Source: Terrimonas sp. (GTDB taxonomy: Bacteria > Bacteroidota > Bacteroidia > Chitinophagales > Chitinophagaceae). Taken from it: a stretch of DNA of 64,000 nucleotides. The translations under genes were made by a program, and so were the position numbers. The notes beneath the pieces are model-generated. The model saw only the letters and a list, made by a program, of their open reading frames with translations. It was not told the origin of the DNA and made no database searches. Of the stretch, positions 44,899-54,431 are shown piece by piece (within the stretch, counting starts at the first letter, position 1; every line of letters begins with the position of its first letter). The stretch lies in assembly GCA_016125075.1 (NCBI GenBank), contig WGMO01000003.1, positions 1 through 64,000 of the forward strand, written 5' to 3'.

Positions 44899-45609
44899 TT
44901 AAACGGGGATTTCCATCAAAAGTAATTCGGTTGAGCTATCGGCCATGATCTCGATAGTTTCCGTACCCGTAATTCCCATCCCGTCCCTGCGTCCCAGCTT
45001 TTCGCCATAGATGGTCACTTCCCCTTCTATCACAAATGCGTAAACGCCGTTACCTGTTTTTTTAAGGGCATATTGCAGGTGAAGGTCCTTGTCCAGTTTG
45101 CCCAGACTGAACCAGGCGTCCTGGTGAATCTGTACGCCGCCATCCTGTGAACCGATTGGGGATACAACCGTCAGCAGTTTATTCGATTTTTCTTCCGGGG
45201 AGAATTTTTGTTGATCATAACGGGGCTGTACATTTTTCTTATTCGGGAAAACCCAGATCTGAAAAAAGCGAACCTCTTTATCGCTGTTTTTATTCTTTTC
45301 TGCATGCTGGATACCGGTTCCCGCACTCATAACCTGTACATCACCTTCCTGTATTACCTGCACATTGCCCATATTGTCTTTATGTTCGAGTTCCCCGAAA
45401 GTGGGAATGGATATGATTTCCATATTATCATGCGGGTGGGTGCCAAATCCCATGCCTCCGGCAACGGTATCATCATTTAAGACCCTTAAGGCCCCAAAAT
45501 GCATCCTCTCCGGGTTATAATAACCGGCAAAACTAAAACTGTGATAGGAGTTCAGCCAACCGTGATCAGCATGCCCCCGGGTGGCGGCCCTGTGTATTGT
45601 TGTTGTCAT
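44899..45609 (-). CDS. Pirin-family cupin protein, YhhW type
   Basis: A 236-residue bicupin of the YhhW type (smaller than the neighbouring copy). Metal ligands lie in GTHPHDNMEIISIP, GELEHKDNMG, and TGIQHAEKN. E. coli YhhW has quercetin dioxygenase activity in vitro. It is first of the pirin pair, preceded on the same strand by the FMN reductase gene (19-bp gap), so three genes probably share a transcript. Confidence 0.9.
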   Translation of the reverse strand: MTTTIHRAATRGHADHGWLNSYHSFSFAGYYNPERMHFGALRVLNDDTVAGGMGFGTHPHDNMEIISIPTFGELEHKDNMGNVQVIQEGDVQVMSAGTGIQHAEKNKNSDKEVRFFQIWVFPNKKNVQPRYDQQKFSPEEKSNKLLTVVSPIGSQDGGVQIHQDAWFSLGKLDKDLHLQYALKKTGNGVYAFVIEGEVTIYGEKLGRRDGMGITGTETIEIMADSSTELLLMEIPV

Positions 45610-45628
45610 AGTAAATCCTTTTTTTCGA

Positions 45629-46192
45629 TTACATTGTTACTATCTCTTTTTCATGGGTCAGGGATTCTGCCAACCATAAAAATTCCTTTACAAAATTATG
45701 AACGTTGTTCTGGAAGCTCTCATCCAGGAGGTCCCCGTCGGGGCTGAATTTCTTATCGACAGCCGGTACGATAAGCATATAGGGTGATCCAATGCCAAAC
45801 AAAGCAGGCACTAATAACAGCAATTGTTGGGATGCTCTCATTCCACCCATTGCTCCGGGTGAGGCTGTAACAATTCCAAAGGGTTTGTGGTGCTGCTTCG
45901 GAAAGTGATCCAACAGGTTTTTAAGGGCAGGGGAGTAGCTGCCATTGTATTCCGGTGTGACCAGGATCAGGGCATCTGCATGAAAGATCCTTTCACTCAG
46001 TGGTTTGAATTCCTCCGGTGTATTTTCGATGGAGGTAAATACGGTTTGAACAGGGGGCAGGTTCCAGTCTTGCAGGTCGATAATATCAACATGGTGATCT
46101 GTGGTGGTTTTCAGTACGTTTTTAAGGTGATAGGCCACCCTGCGGGTCAGGCTTTGGTTACGGGGACTTCCAGATATGATTTCTATTTTCAT
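45629..46192 (-). CDS. NADPH-dependent FMN reductase
   Basis: A 187-residue flavodoxin-fold protein. The FMN phosphate loop is SGSPRNQSLTRRVAYHL (8-24), and the flavin ring contact is TPEYNGSYSPALKNLLDHF (about 80-98). It should reduce FMN, quinones or azo/chromate compounds with NADPH. The ATG at 46192 gives the usual MKIEIISGSPR start; the 11 extra upstream codons to 46225 are unlikely. It leads the operon with two pirin genes. Confidence 0.92.
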   Translation of the reverse strand: MKIEIISGSPRNQSLTRRVAYHLKNVLKTTTDHHVDIIDLQDWNLPPVQTVFTSIENTPEEFKPLSERIFHADALILVTPEYNGSYSPALKNLLDHFPKQHHKPFGIVTASPGAMGGMRASQQLLLLVPALFGIGSPYMLIVPAVDKKFSPDGDLLDESFQNNVHNFVKEFLWLAESLTHEKEIVTM

Positions 46193-46288
46193 TGTATTGA
46201 TTTTAATGTAAAGGTAAATAATCAATGTTTAAACATCAAATTTATTTCCAATTAATATTTCTGGAAGATTTGACAGTATATCAACAAG

Positions 46289-46315
46289 AAAAGCCTGCAA
46301 GGGTTGCAGGCTTTT
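46289..46315 (-). terminator. Terminator after the CocE/NonD hydrolase gene
   Basis: A perfect 12-bp stem (AAAAGCCTGCAA with TTGCAGGCTTTT) closing a GGG loop, 17 bp after the stop. A and T runs on both sides allow termination in either direction. Confidence 0.75.
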
Positions 46316-46331
46316 GCTGTTTTGTCAGATT

Positions 46332-48212
46332 TTATTTCAGAACAGGAAGGATTATATGGGATGGATGCAAAGCATCGTGGTAGATCCGGATAGCTGATTT
46401 TATGAAATCAGCTTCCCCGGCTTCATAAATATTGATAAACTGCTGAGGGTTACGATCGGCCAGGGGAAACCAGGTGCTTTGGATCTGGATCATGATCCGG
46501 TGCCCCTTTTTAAAGGTATGGGCAACATCAGGAAGCGAAAACCTGACCTCTTCAATTTTTCCGGGTTTGAAAGCTTCCGGGTTTTCAAAGCTGTTTCTGA
46601 ACCGGCCCCGGAAAATTTCAGCCCGTACGAGCATTTCATAGCCATTCATGGGGTAGGAGCCTCCACCGTCCCTTCCCCTGGAAGGCTGATCTCCGGGATA
46701 GGAGAAATCATCCGGAAAAACATCAATCAGCTTCACTACAAAATCTGCATCTGTGGTTGACAGGCTTGTCAGAAGATCGGCAATAACAGCCCCTCCTAAA
46801 CTGATATCGCTGTCAAGCAGGGGTGTTGAAAAGCTGAGCACATCGGTTCTTCTTTCTGCAAACCGCTGGTCGTCGGTCATATAGGCCCTTGTCCTGGAAA
46901 AATGAACATCCTCTGTATAGGGAACCGGGTGTGCGGGATCGCTGGTGTATTCGCTGTACCCTTTCTTATTTGTGGGTTTTTCCCAGGACAACTCTCCGCC
47001 CGCTAATAAATAAAGCGGCTGGTCTACCTCATTAGCCGGTGGCCATTGATCAAACTGGTGCCATTTGTCCTCGCCGGAAAAGAAAATATTTGCATTTTTA
47101 ATGGATGAAATATCCCCTTTACCCTTTAAATAATAATTGAAATAGGGAATCTCGATATTATTCTGGTACCAGAACGAAGTATTGCTGCCAAACCGGACAT
47201 TTCCCATTTGGGTACCATCATTCGAAGCCCATTGGCCATGATACCAGGGACCCATTACCAGCCTGCTATTGGTTTGGGGACTTTGCTTTTTCAATGCCTT
47301 ATAAAGATTCCAGGCACCCCAACAGTCTTCCGCATCAAAAAGGCCGCCTACGATCATGGTGGCGGGTTTGATATCAAACATGGCCACCCTGGCGTCTCTT
47401 GCCTTCCACCAGTCATCATAATTCGGATGCTGGTACATTTCATGCCAAAATTTTATGCTGTCACCAATTTTATCGGCCAGATTTTTTAACGTGCCGTTTT
47501 CCAGGTAAAATTTATAATTGTCTTTGATGCGAAACTGATAGCCCGGGGAGGCAACAGTTGTAGGTTTGGGGCGGGGTTTACCAAAGGAAGAATAGAAAAC
47601 AAATCCATCCATGGGAAAGAATGCACCGTTGTGATGAAAATCATCGCCCAAGAACCAGTTGGTTACCGGTGCCTGTGGGCTGGTCGCTTTCAGGGCAGGA
47701 TGGTTACTCGCAGCTGTCATGGTAGTATAAAAACCAGGATAGGAAATACCAAAACTGCCTACCCGGCCATTGTTATAAGGGAGATTTTTTACCAGCCAGT
47801 CAATTGCATCGTAGGTGTCGCTGGCTTCATCCGTCTCTGCACCGGTTTTATCCTTTTTGAAGGGTCGGATATCTGCAAAGGTCCCTTCGCTCATCCAACG
47901 GCCCCGCACATCCTGAATGACCATGATATAGTTTTCGCGCAGGTAATAACGCTGGTAGCTGTTCCAGAAAGGACTGAAATTGTTTTCACCATAGGGCGCG
48001 CAGCTGTATGGGGTCCTTTTCATGAGGATGGGATGCATTTCGGTGGTATCCCTGGGTATATAGATGGACGTAAACAGTTTAACGCCATCGCGCATCGTGA
48101 TCATCTTTTCCATTTTATAATAATGGTCCCTGATCCAGAGCGAATCCTGTGAAAACTGTGCAGCACCGGCAAGATAAAGAAACACTAAGGGTAAAAAGAA
48201 CAGGCGTTTCAT
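46332..48212 (-). CDS. CocE/NonD-family (S15-like) hydrolase
   Basis: A 626-residue secreted alpha/beta hydrolase of the X-Pro dipeptidyl-peptidase/alpha-amino acid ester hydrolase group. The signal peptide is 1-18. The catalytic serine is S157 in GISYPG; the Asp lies near DAEDCWGAWNLY and the His in GPWYHGQWA. A helical cap and a C-terminal jelly-roll (about 420-620) follow. Related enzymes cleave esters or amides such as cocaine esters, beta-lactams or X-Pro dipeptides; the substrate is not predictable. It is monocistronic, with its own terminator and a divergent neighbour. Confidence 0.92.
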   Translation of the reverse strand: MKRLFFLPLVFLYLAGAAQFSQDSLWIRDHYYKMEKMITMRDGVKLFTSIYIPRDTTEMHPILMKRTPYSCAPYGENNFSPFWNSYQRYYLRENYIMVIQDVRGRWMSEGTFADIRPFKKDKTGAETDEASDTYDAIDWLVKNLPYNNGRVGSFGISYPGFYTTMTAASNHPALKATSPQAPVTNWFLGDDFHHNGAFFPMDGFVFYSSFGKPRPKPTTVASPGYQFRIKDNYKFYLENGTLKNLADKIGDSIKFWHEMYQHPNYDDWWKARDARVAMFDIKPATMIVGGLFDAEDCWGAWNLYKALKKQSPQTNSRLVMGPWYHGQWASNDGTQMGNVRFGSNTSFWYQNNIEIPYFNYYLKGKGDISSIKNANIFFSGEDKWHQFDQWPPANEVDQPLYLLAGGELSWEKPTNKKGYSEYTSDPAHPVPYTEDVHFSRTRAYMTDDQRFAERRTDVLSFSTPLLDSDISLGGAVIADLLTSLSTTDADFVVKLIDVFPDDFSYPGDQPSRGRDGGGSYPMNGYEMLVRAEIFRGRFRNSFENPEAFKPGKIEEVRFSLPDVAHTFKKGHRIMIQIQSTWFPLADRNPQQFINIYEAGEADFIKSAIRIYHDALHPSHIILPVLK

Positions 48213-48261
48213 ACTTTATTTGTTTTGAAACATTAAATTTAACCATTCTAAATCAAAGCGA

Positions 48262-48732
48262 ATGAATGAGAATGAAGCACTGATGTCAAAGTTCTATACA
48301 GCTTTTCAACAAAAAGATTACCATACCCTGCAGCAATGCTATCATGATGAAGCCGTTTTCAGCGATCCTGTATTTGGCCTGCTGAATGCAAAACAGGTCA
48401 GGGCCATGTGGGAGATGCTGATCAAATCCGGAAAAGACCTCCTTATTGAGTTTGAAGACCCGCAATCCCCGGACGAGTATGGTACCTGCGAATGGACAGC
48501 CGTGTATACTTTCTCAGCAACGAAAAGAAGGGTTGTGAACAGGGTCAGGGCCTATATGAAATTTGCGGATGGCAGGATCATCGAACACAGCGATGCCTTT
48601 AACTTATATAGTTGGACAAAACAGGCTTTTGGCTGGAAGGGACTGGTATTCGGTTGGTCCGGGTTCATGCAGCACCGGATTCATAAAAATGCCGTTAAAA
48701 AATTACAGGCATTCATGCAACGAAATAATTAA
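48262..48732 (+). CDS. NTF2-like (SnoaL-type) protein
   Basis: A 156-residue protein with the NTF2-like cone fold: FYTAFQQKDYHTLQQCYHDEAVFSDPVFG at the start, then GTCEWTAVYTFSATKRRVVNRV, then FADGRIIEHSDAFNLYSW. Family members bind or isomerise small hydrophobic compounds. No catalytic residues can be assigned. It ends 2 bp before the glycosylasparaginase gene, so the two are co-transcribed. Confidence 0.88.
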   Translation: MNENEALMSKFYTAFQQKDYHTLQQCYHDEAVFSDPVFGLLNAKQVRAMWEMLIKSGKDLLIEFEDPQSPDEYGTCEWTAVYTFSATKRRVVNRVRAYMKFADGRIIEHSDAFNLYSWTKQAFGWKGLVFGWSGFMQHRIHKNAVKKLQAFMQRNN

Positions 48733-48734
48733 TT

Positions 48735-49769
48735 ATGGCAAACAGGAGAAATTTTTTGCACACTTCTTTTTTCAGCGGGCTGGGTCTTTTTTTGTATAAT
48801 AAAAGATTTCCGGCACAGCCATTCTCTGCTGCCCCCCAGGGACAACCTGTCGTGATCTCAACCTGGGATGCCGGCCTGCAAGCCAACAAAGCGGCCTGGG
48901 AAATTCTGAGTAATGCGGGTGAAGCCATCGATGCTGTAGAAAAAGGGGTGATGGTCACCGAGGCATCGCAGAACTGTTGTGTAGGACTGGGGGCCAACCC
49001 CGACCGGGATGGTTTTGTTACGCTGGATGCTTCCATCATGGACCATCGTTTTAATTGTGGCAGCGTAGCCTTTCTGGAACGTATCAAACACCCGGTGTCG
49101 GTGGCAAGAAGGGTAATGGAAAAAACACCCCATGTGATGCTGGTGGGAGAGGGAGCACAGCAATTTGCCATTGCAGAAGGGTTCACCCTTGAGGAACCGG
49201 TACTGTCGCCAGCAGCCCAAAAAGCATATGAGAACTGGTTAAAAAAATCAACTTATAAATCCCCTTTGATCAATGTGGAGAATAAAAACGGACATGGACC
49301 TTTCGCCCCTGCCAAATTGGAAGACGGGGAATGGAACCATGATACCATCGGTATGGTTGCCATGGATGCCAGGGGAAACCTCAGTGGCAGTTGCACAACA
49401 AGTGGTGCGGGTTTTAAGATGCGTGGTCGTGTGGGAGATTCACCGATTATCGGTGCCGGTCTTTATGTTGATAACGAAGTGGGAGCCTGTACAGCCACCG
49501 GCCAGGGTGAGGATGTGATTCGCGTGGCAGGTTCACATGCAGTGATTGAAAAGATGCGGCTGGGGATGGATCCGGAAGGAGCCTGTAAGAGTATCATAGA
49601 AAGGATCGTGAAGATCAAAGGCGAAAAAGTGAAAGATATACAGGTGGCATTTTTAGCCCTTGACCGAAGGGGCAGGGTGGGGGCATTCTCTATCCATCCC
49701 GGCTTTAGTTATGCATTAAGAAAGGAGGGGGTGGAAGCACTGGTGAAAGCCCCCAGCTGGTTTTTGTAA
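48735..49769 (+). CDS. N4-(beta-N-acetylglucosaminyl)-L-asparaginase
   Basis: A 344-residue Ntn hydrolase (glycosylasparaginase) that splits the GlcNAc-Asn bond of glycoproteins. The N-terminus MANRRNFLHTSFFSG looks like a twin-arginine signal, suggesting a periplasmic location. The autocleavage site and nucleophile Thr204 lie in NHDTIGMVAMDA, followed by the SGSCTTSGAGFKMRGRVGD substrate loop. Its role fits the GH20 and NagB genes nearby: removing and using N-acetylglucosamine from N-glycans. Confidence 0.93.
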   Translation: MANRRNFLHTSFFSGLGLFLYNKRFPAQPFSAAPQGQPVVISTWDAGLQANKAAWEILSNAGEAIDAVEKGVMVTEASQNCCVGLGANPDRDGFVTLDASIMDHRFNCGSVAFLERIKHPVSVARRVMEKTPHVMLVGEGAQQFAIAEGFTLEEPVLSPAAQKAYENWLKKSTYKSPLINVENKNGHGPFAPAKLEDGEWNHDTIGMVAMDARGNLSGSCTTSGAGFKMRGRVGDSPIIGAGLYVDNEVGACTATGQGEDVIRVAGSHAVIEKMRLGMDPEGACKSIIERIVKIKGEKVKDIQVAFLALDRRGRVGAFSIHPGFSYALRKEGVEALVKAPSWFL

Positions 49770-49796
49770 AATAAATCCCAGTTGATATTTTAATAA

Positions 49797-49826
49797 AATA
49801 CAGGTACAATTATATGTACCCGTATT
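49797..49826 (+). terminator. Hairpin after glycosylasparaginase gene
   Basis: AATAC and GTATT, then GGTACA and TGTACC, pair across one mismatch and a 6-nt loop. A T-run is lacking, so it is a weak terminator candidate. Confidence 0.4.
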
Positions 49827-49878
49827 CAACAACACTGATTGACAGTGACCTTGATTCAATAATCTATTTTAAAAGTTC

Positions 49879-50607
49879 ATGTCTTATCTTATTGAGATTG
49901 CCGTTTCAGATTTTCAAACTGCCGAGGCAGCCATTACAGGAGGGGCTGACAGGATAGAATTATGTGCCAATCTCCATGAAGGCGGTACCACTCCGTCCCT
50001 GGGAGTCATAAAAAAATGCAGGGAGCGTTTTGATATTCCTATCTACCCGATCATCAGGCCAAGAGGAGGCGATTTTCTTTATTCCGCCGAAGAATTTGCC
50101 ATCATGTGTACGGATGTAATGAAGTGCAAAGAATTGGGATGTGACGGCGTGGTGTTGGGGCTCTTAAAAAAAGATGGCCATCTTGACCTGCAAAGGACAT
50201 CCCGGTTGCTGTCACTGGCATACCCGATGCCCGTTACCTTTCATCGGGCTTTTGACCGATGTATTGACCCCTTTGTGGCACTAGAGGAACTGGTTCAGAT
50301 CGGGGTAGAAAGGATTTTGACATCCGGCCAGCAGCTTACTGTTAATGAAGGGGCGGACCTGATTGCTGCATTGAACAAGGTTGCCGACCATCGCATCATC
50401 ATAATGCCCGGCAGCGGTGTTAAGGAATCGAACATCAAATGGCTGGCGGATAAAACCGGTTGTAGGGAATTCCATGCCTCCCTTCGGGATAAAGAAAAAA
50501 CGAAAATGGATTTTATCCATCCTTCATTTTCCAACCAGGAGGAATATTATCTGAATAATATGATTGATCCCGTTGCGGTTCAGTCATTGCGCAAGGCGTT
50601 AAGCTGA
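49879..50607 (+). CDS. cutC: CutC-family protein
   Basis: A 242-residue TIM-barrel protein of the CutC family, named for copper homeostasis although the E. coli phenotype was later tied to another gene. Visible marks: EIAVSDFQTAEAAITGGADR, IELCANLHEGGTTPS, IIRPRGGDFLYS, TFHRAFDRCIDP and GSGVKESN. Its actual function is uncertain. It converges on the isomerase gene with only 1 bp between stops. Confidence 0.92.
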   Translation: MSYLIEIAVSDFQTAEAAITGGADRIELCANLHEGGTTPSLGVIKKCRERFDIPIYPIIRPRGGDFLYSAEEFAIMCTDVMKCKELGCDGVVLGLLKKDGHLDLQRTSRLLSLAYPMPVTFHRAFDRCIDPFVALEELVQIGVERILTSGQQLTVNEGADLIAALNKVADHRIIIMPGSGVKESNIKWLADKTGCREFHASLRDKEKTKMDFIHPSFSNQEEYYLNNMIDPVAVQSLRKALS

Positions 50608-50608
50608 T

Positions 50609-51508
50609 CTAAATTTTTAAACTTTTCATATATGCTGCATCCACCTTTGCAGCTTCCAGGGGGCTTCCGTTAGGATAGAATTCCTGTTCCACAATATAAT
50701 ATTGCATCCCGTTTTCCTTAGCTGTTTTCAGGATGGAGGGATAGTCAATGGAACCGGTACCCAAATCAATTGAATTTTTGCCATTATCTTCAACAGGGGT
50801 CTTTGTGCGATCTTTAACATGGCATAAGCGAAAACGGTTCTTGTATTGCTTTAACCATGCCTTGGGGTCCTGGCCGCCGGTTACTACCCAGTACAGGTCT
50901 ATTTCAAAATCCACTAATTCCGGGTCGGTATTATTCATCATGACATCCTGGGGTAATTGTCCTTCGATCGGTTTAAATGAATAATCATGATTATGATAAG
51001 CAAAGCGGATCCCTGCTTTTTTACAGATTTCCCCTTTGGCATTGAAATCAGCTGCAATTTGCTTATAGTCATCCAGGGTCCTGGGTTGTTTGGTAGCGGG
51101 ATCAACAGGTCCTTTGTACGGGCAAATAAGGTATTTCATACCGATGGCAGCTGCTTCCCCTGCCTTTCTTTCAAAATCAACATCGATATTGCAGTGGCTC
51201 GATACTATTTTGATACCCAACTCATCCAGGAAAGATTTGAACTCCGTATTTCGCATGCCCCAGAAAATACCCTCACTGCCCTCATAACTTTCAATTTGCT
51301 TATAGCCCATATCGGCAACCTGGCGGATAATTCCTTTGGGGTCTTTGGGCAGATCATCCCGAAGGGTATACAATTGCAGGCCAAAAGCAGGTAATGCGGT
51401 AGGTGCATCACCGGAATGACTGGCCAGTTTGCAGGCCATGGGTCCAATGGCTAATGCGGCTGCAAGGCTGCCGCCTGTTTGTAAAAATCTTCTACGGTTA
51501 TAATACAT
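50609..51508 (-). CDS. Periplasmic sugar-phosphate isomerase/epimerase-like protein
   Basis: A 299-residue xylose-isomerase-type TIM barrel with a twin-arginine signal (RRRFLQTGGSLAAALAIG). Metal-binding residues are expected in the YHNHDYSF, EIDLYWV, HVKDR and EQEF motifs, which are all present. Such exported barrels occur in 3-keto-glycoside clusters. It is the last gene of a minus-strand run with two GMC/small-subunit pairs. Confidence 0.88.
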   Translation of the reverse strand: MYYNRRRFLQTGGSLAAALAIGPMACKLASHSGDAPTALPAFGLQLYTLRDDLPKDPKGIIRQVADMGYKQIESYEGSEGIFWGMRNTEFKSFLDELGIKIVSSHCNIDVDFERKAGEAAAIGMKYLICPYKGPVDPATKQPRTLDDYKQIAADFNAKGEICKKAGIRFAYHNHDYSFKPIEGQLPQDVMMNNTDPELVDFEIDLYWVVTGGQDPKAWLKQYKNRFRLCHVKDRTKTPVEDNGKNSIDLGTGSIDYPSILKTAKENGMQYYIVEQEFYPNGSPLEAAKVDAAYMKSLKI

Positions 51509-51533
51509 GATTTACTTATTTAATATTTTATGA

Positions 51534-52106
51534 TCATGATGTTGCCCAGGCTTTTTCGCCTTTTTCATAGGGTATATCACCTACATATTTCTGGGGTATG
51601 GCCAGGTAACGCAATGCCTGGGTGGCTCCGGGTTTGGAAGTGAAATATCCCAATAGGGTCAATTGCTTAATCAAAGTAAAATAATGAACTGGTTCATCTT
51701 CTTTTTTGTCTTTCTGGTATGACTGGGCGGCTTTATCTAATTTGATCAGCAATTCTTTTCTTTGATCTGGAGTGGCTGCTATAAAATCATGTTGAAACAG
51801 CTGGACGGATTCCTGGTTCAGCTGGTCAATCCCTTTGATAAATACTTCCTTTTCGCTCTGGCTATAACAATCCATGACCATGGTATTCATAAAGGCTCCG
51901 ACTGCAGCGGCTTTTGCCCCGGGTGTTTCTGTGGCAGGAATGATCGTTTCGCCGATTTCATCCAGGAGGGAAATGGTGGATTGGCTGAGTGGGAATGCTG
52001 TCATTTTCTTATCGGGCGATTGACAGCCCGATAAAAAAAGATCACCGCCCACCACAGCTGCGCCTGTGAGGGTGGCTACCATTTTCAGTAATGATCTTCT
52101 GTCCAT
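51534..52106 (-). CDS. Gluconate 2-dehydrogenase subunit 3-like protein (copy 1)
   Basis: A 190-residue small subunit with an RR signal and lipobox (MDRRSLLKMVATLTG... FLSGC). It is mostly helical; FLDEIGETIIPATETPGAKA is the family motif. In LacABC-type glycoside 3-dehydrogenases this is the non-flavin gamma-type subunit that helps export and stabilises the GMC subunit. It begins 2 bp after the GMC gene stop, so the two are coupled. It closely resembles the copy at 53843-54415. Confidence 0.9.
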   Translation of the reverse strand: MDRRSLLKMVATLTGAAVVGGDLFLSGCQSPDKKMTAFPLSQSTISLLDEIGETIIPATETPGAKAAAVGAFMNTMVMDCYSQSEKEVFIKGIDQLNQESVQLFQHDFIAATPDQRKELLIKLDKAAQSYQKDKKEDEPVHYFTLIKQLTLLGYFTSKPGATQALRYLAIPQKYVGDIPYEKGEKAWATS

Positions 52107-52108
52107 AA

Positions 52109-53830
52109 TCAGATATTCCCTTTTTTTAATTCATTTACGGCATGATGGGCTGCCCTCGCTGTCAATGCCATATACGTCAAAGATGGATTCTGGCAGGCAG
52201 ATGAAGTCATACAGGCCCCATCTGTTACATATACATTGAGACAGTCCCAAACCTGGTTATTGCCATTCAGCACAGAACTTTTCGGGTCACGACCCATCCG
52301 GGCCGTTCCCATTTCGTGAATACCATGCCCCATGGCATGACCGTTATCCCAGGTGTCGATATTTTTGACGCCGGCAGCCTCCAGCATTTCCTTTATTTCC
52401 CTGACAATATCCTTCCGCATTTTCAGTTCATTTTCTTTTAGTTCCGCATCCATCCTCAAAACAGGAAGGCCCCATTTGTCTTTAACATTGGGGTCCAATG
52501 AAATATTATTTTCATGGTAAGGAAGGGTTTCTCCAAACCCGGTTGCACCAATTTTCCAGGGGCCTGGTTCGGTGATCGCTTCTTTGAAATTGGCACCGAT
52601 ATTCATTTCGGCCACATCACGGCTCCAATTCTGGCGGCTGGCAGCCCCCTGGTAGCCAAATCCTCTCCTGTAATCCCGCTTATCTTCAAAGAGATTGGCA
52701 AATCTCGGAATATAAAAACCATTGGCCCTTCTTCCATAATAATATCGGTCTTCATATCCTTCCATGGTGCCGGAGGCCCCAAGGTTATAATGATGGTCCA
52801 TAACATTATGACCCAGTTCTCCGGAACTGCTTCCTAATCCCCCCGGCCAGATATCGGTTGCAGAGTTGAATAAGACCCATGCCGAATTAAGGGCGGAAGC
52901 ATTCAGGAATACCACGTCGGCATAATATTCATAGGTCTGGTTGGTTGCTGCATCGAGAATTTCAACGCCTTTTGCTTTTCGGGTTTCCTTGTCATAAAGA
53001 ATTTTCGTGACGATAGAAAATGGCCTGACGGTCAGGTTTCCGGTGGCCATTGCTGCCGGAAGGGTAGAGGATTGGGTGCTGAAATAACCACCGAACATAC
53101 AGCCTTCCCAGCACCTGTTGCGAAACTGGCATTGGGTTCTGCCGGGTAGGGGAGCCGTTAAATTCGCCACCCGGCCAATAATCAGGTGACGGTTACCGTT
53201 AAATTTCTTTTTGATCCTTGCCGCCACTTCTTTTTCTACAATGTTCAGGTCCATGGGAGGTAAAAACTTTCCATCCGGTAGTTGGGGAAGGCCTTCCAGT
53301 GAACCGCTAATGCCGGCAAACGATTCCACATAATCATACCAATGGGCGATATCATTATACCGGATGGGCCAATCGATCGCCCATCCATCCTTGAGGTTGG
53401 CTTCAAAATCAATATTACTCCACCGGTAACTCTGTCTGCCCCATAATATGGAACGCCCGCCCATTTGATAACTTCTCCACCAGGTAAAAGGTTTCTCTTC
53501 TGTATAGGGACAATCTTTTTCATTGGCCCAATAATCCATCACGGCTTCTGCTGCTGCCCAGCCCCGGTGAATGACCGGATAGTTTTTTCTTTGTTCGGAA
53601 GTAGTCTTACCCCGGTATTTAAATTCCCAGGGATCGAGGGGAGCCGTTTTGTAGTCTTTGATATGCTCAAAATTCCTGCCTCTTTCCAGCATCAGGACAC
53701 TGAGCCCTTTTTCGCATAACTCTTTTGCTGCCCATCCGCCGCTGATCCCGCTCCCGATAACAATTGCCTGGTAAGTATTTTGTTTTTTTGCTTTTGTGTT
53801 CAGGTTTACATCAAGGGAATCTCCGGGCAT
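52109..53830 (-). CDS. GMC-family oxidoreductase (copy 1)
   Basis: A 573-residue FAD enzyme of the glucose-methanol-choline family. The FAD Rossmann motif is VIGSGISGGWAAKELCEKGL near residue 25; the GMC C-terminal domain has HEMGTARMG and the active-site HxxN region ending NPSLTYMALTARAAHHAV. A Cys-rich CQFRNRCWEGCMFGG (about 225-240) is typical of the gluconate dehydrogenase/glycoside 3-dehydrogenase type. No N-terminal signal is visible; export could be via its RR-bearing partner. The substrate is probably a sugar or glycoside C3 hydroxyl. Confidence 0.92.
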   Translation of the reverse strand: MPGDSLDVNLNTKAKKQNTYQAIVIGSGISGGWAAKELCEKGLSVLMLERGRNFEHIKDYKTAPLDPWEFKYRGKTTSEQRKNYPVIHRGWAAAEAVMDYWANEKDCPYTEEKPFTWWRSYQMGGRSILWGRQSYRWSNIDFEANLKDGWAIDWPIRYNDIAHWYDYVESFAGISGSLEGLPQLPDGKFLPPMDLNIVEKEVAARIKKKFNGNRHLIIGRVANLTAPLPGRTQCQFRNRCWEGCMFGGYFSTQSSTLPAAMATGNLTVRPFSIVTKILYDKETRKAKGVEILDAATNQTYEYYADVVFLNASALNSAWVLFNSATDIWPGGLGSSSGELGHNVMDHHYNLGASGTMEGYEDRYYYGRRANGFYIPRFANLFEDKRDYRRGFGYQGAASRQNWSRDVAEMNIGANFKEAITEPGPWKIGATGFGETLPYHENNISLDPNVKDKWGLPVLRMDAELKENELKMRKDIVREIKEMLEAAGVKNIDTWDNGHAMGHGIHEMGTARMGRDPKSSVLNGNNQVWDCLNVYVTDGACMTSSACQNPSLTYMALTARAAHHAVNELKKGNI

Positions 53831-53842
53831 TTTTTTCTTGTT

Positions 53843-54415
53843 TTAGTTTAATCCTGCAAATAGCTTATCTCCTTTTTTGTAATCGAGGTCGCCAATATAT
53901 TTACCGGGTACGGGTTCATAACGGAGGGCCGTCGTTCTTCCTTCTTTGGAAGTGAAATACCCCATGATCGTCAGTTGCTTCATGTACTGGAAATAATGAT
54001 TCGGGTCTTCTTTCTGCTTGTTCTTCTGGTATTCTGCCCTTTCCTTGTCCAGGGCAACCAGCAGGGACGTCCTTTGCTCGGGGGAAGCTTTCATGAAACC
54101 GGTACCATGCATTTTGTCGCAGGCCTCATCCAGTTTTTTCATGCCCGCATGAAAATTTTCCTGGTCTTCGCGGGTATAACAATCGTTTACCCAAACTTTC
54201 ATGAACAGCCCCACTTTTGCTTCTTTTGCCCCTGCAGAACCCGTTTTGGGCAGGATCGTTTCTGCCACTTCATCAAGAAAGGCAATATCATCATCCGTAA
54301 AGGTAAGCCCGTTTCCTTTTTCAGGATTTTTACATCCTGCGAGGAAGAATTCACCACCGATTACCGCACCACCGGTAACCAGTGCAATCATTTTTAATAA
54401 TTCTCTTCTTTCCAT
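53843..54415 (-). CDS. Gluconate 2-dehydrogenase subunit 3-like protein (copy 2)
   Basis: A 190-residue small subunit, start at the ATG at 54415 (MERRELLKMIALVTGG); the frame is open further to 54466 but that part has no similarity to the paralogue. It has the RR and lipobox signal (FFLAGC), and FLDEVAETILPKTGSAGAKE matches copy 1 at the same position. It lies between GMC copies 1 and 2 in the order GMC2-sub2-GMC1-sub1, consistent with tandem duplication of a pair. Confidence 0.9.
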   Translation of the reverse strand: MERRELLKMIALVTGGAVIGGEFFLAGCKNPEKGNGLTFTDDDIAFLDEVAETILPKTGSAGAKEAKVGLFMKVWVNDCYTREDQENFHAGMKKLDEACDKMHGTGFMKASPEQRTSLLVALDKERAEYQKNKQKEDPNHYFQYMKQLTIMGYFTSKEGRTTALRYEPVPGKYIGDLDYKKGDKLFAGLN

Positions 54416-54431
54416 TGGTATTAATATAAGT

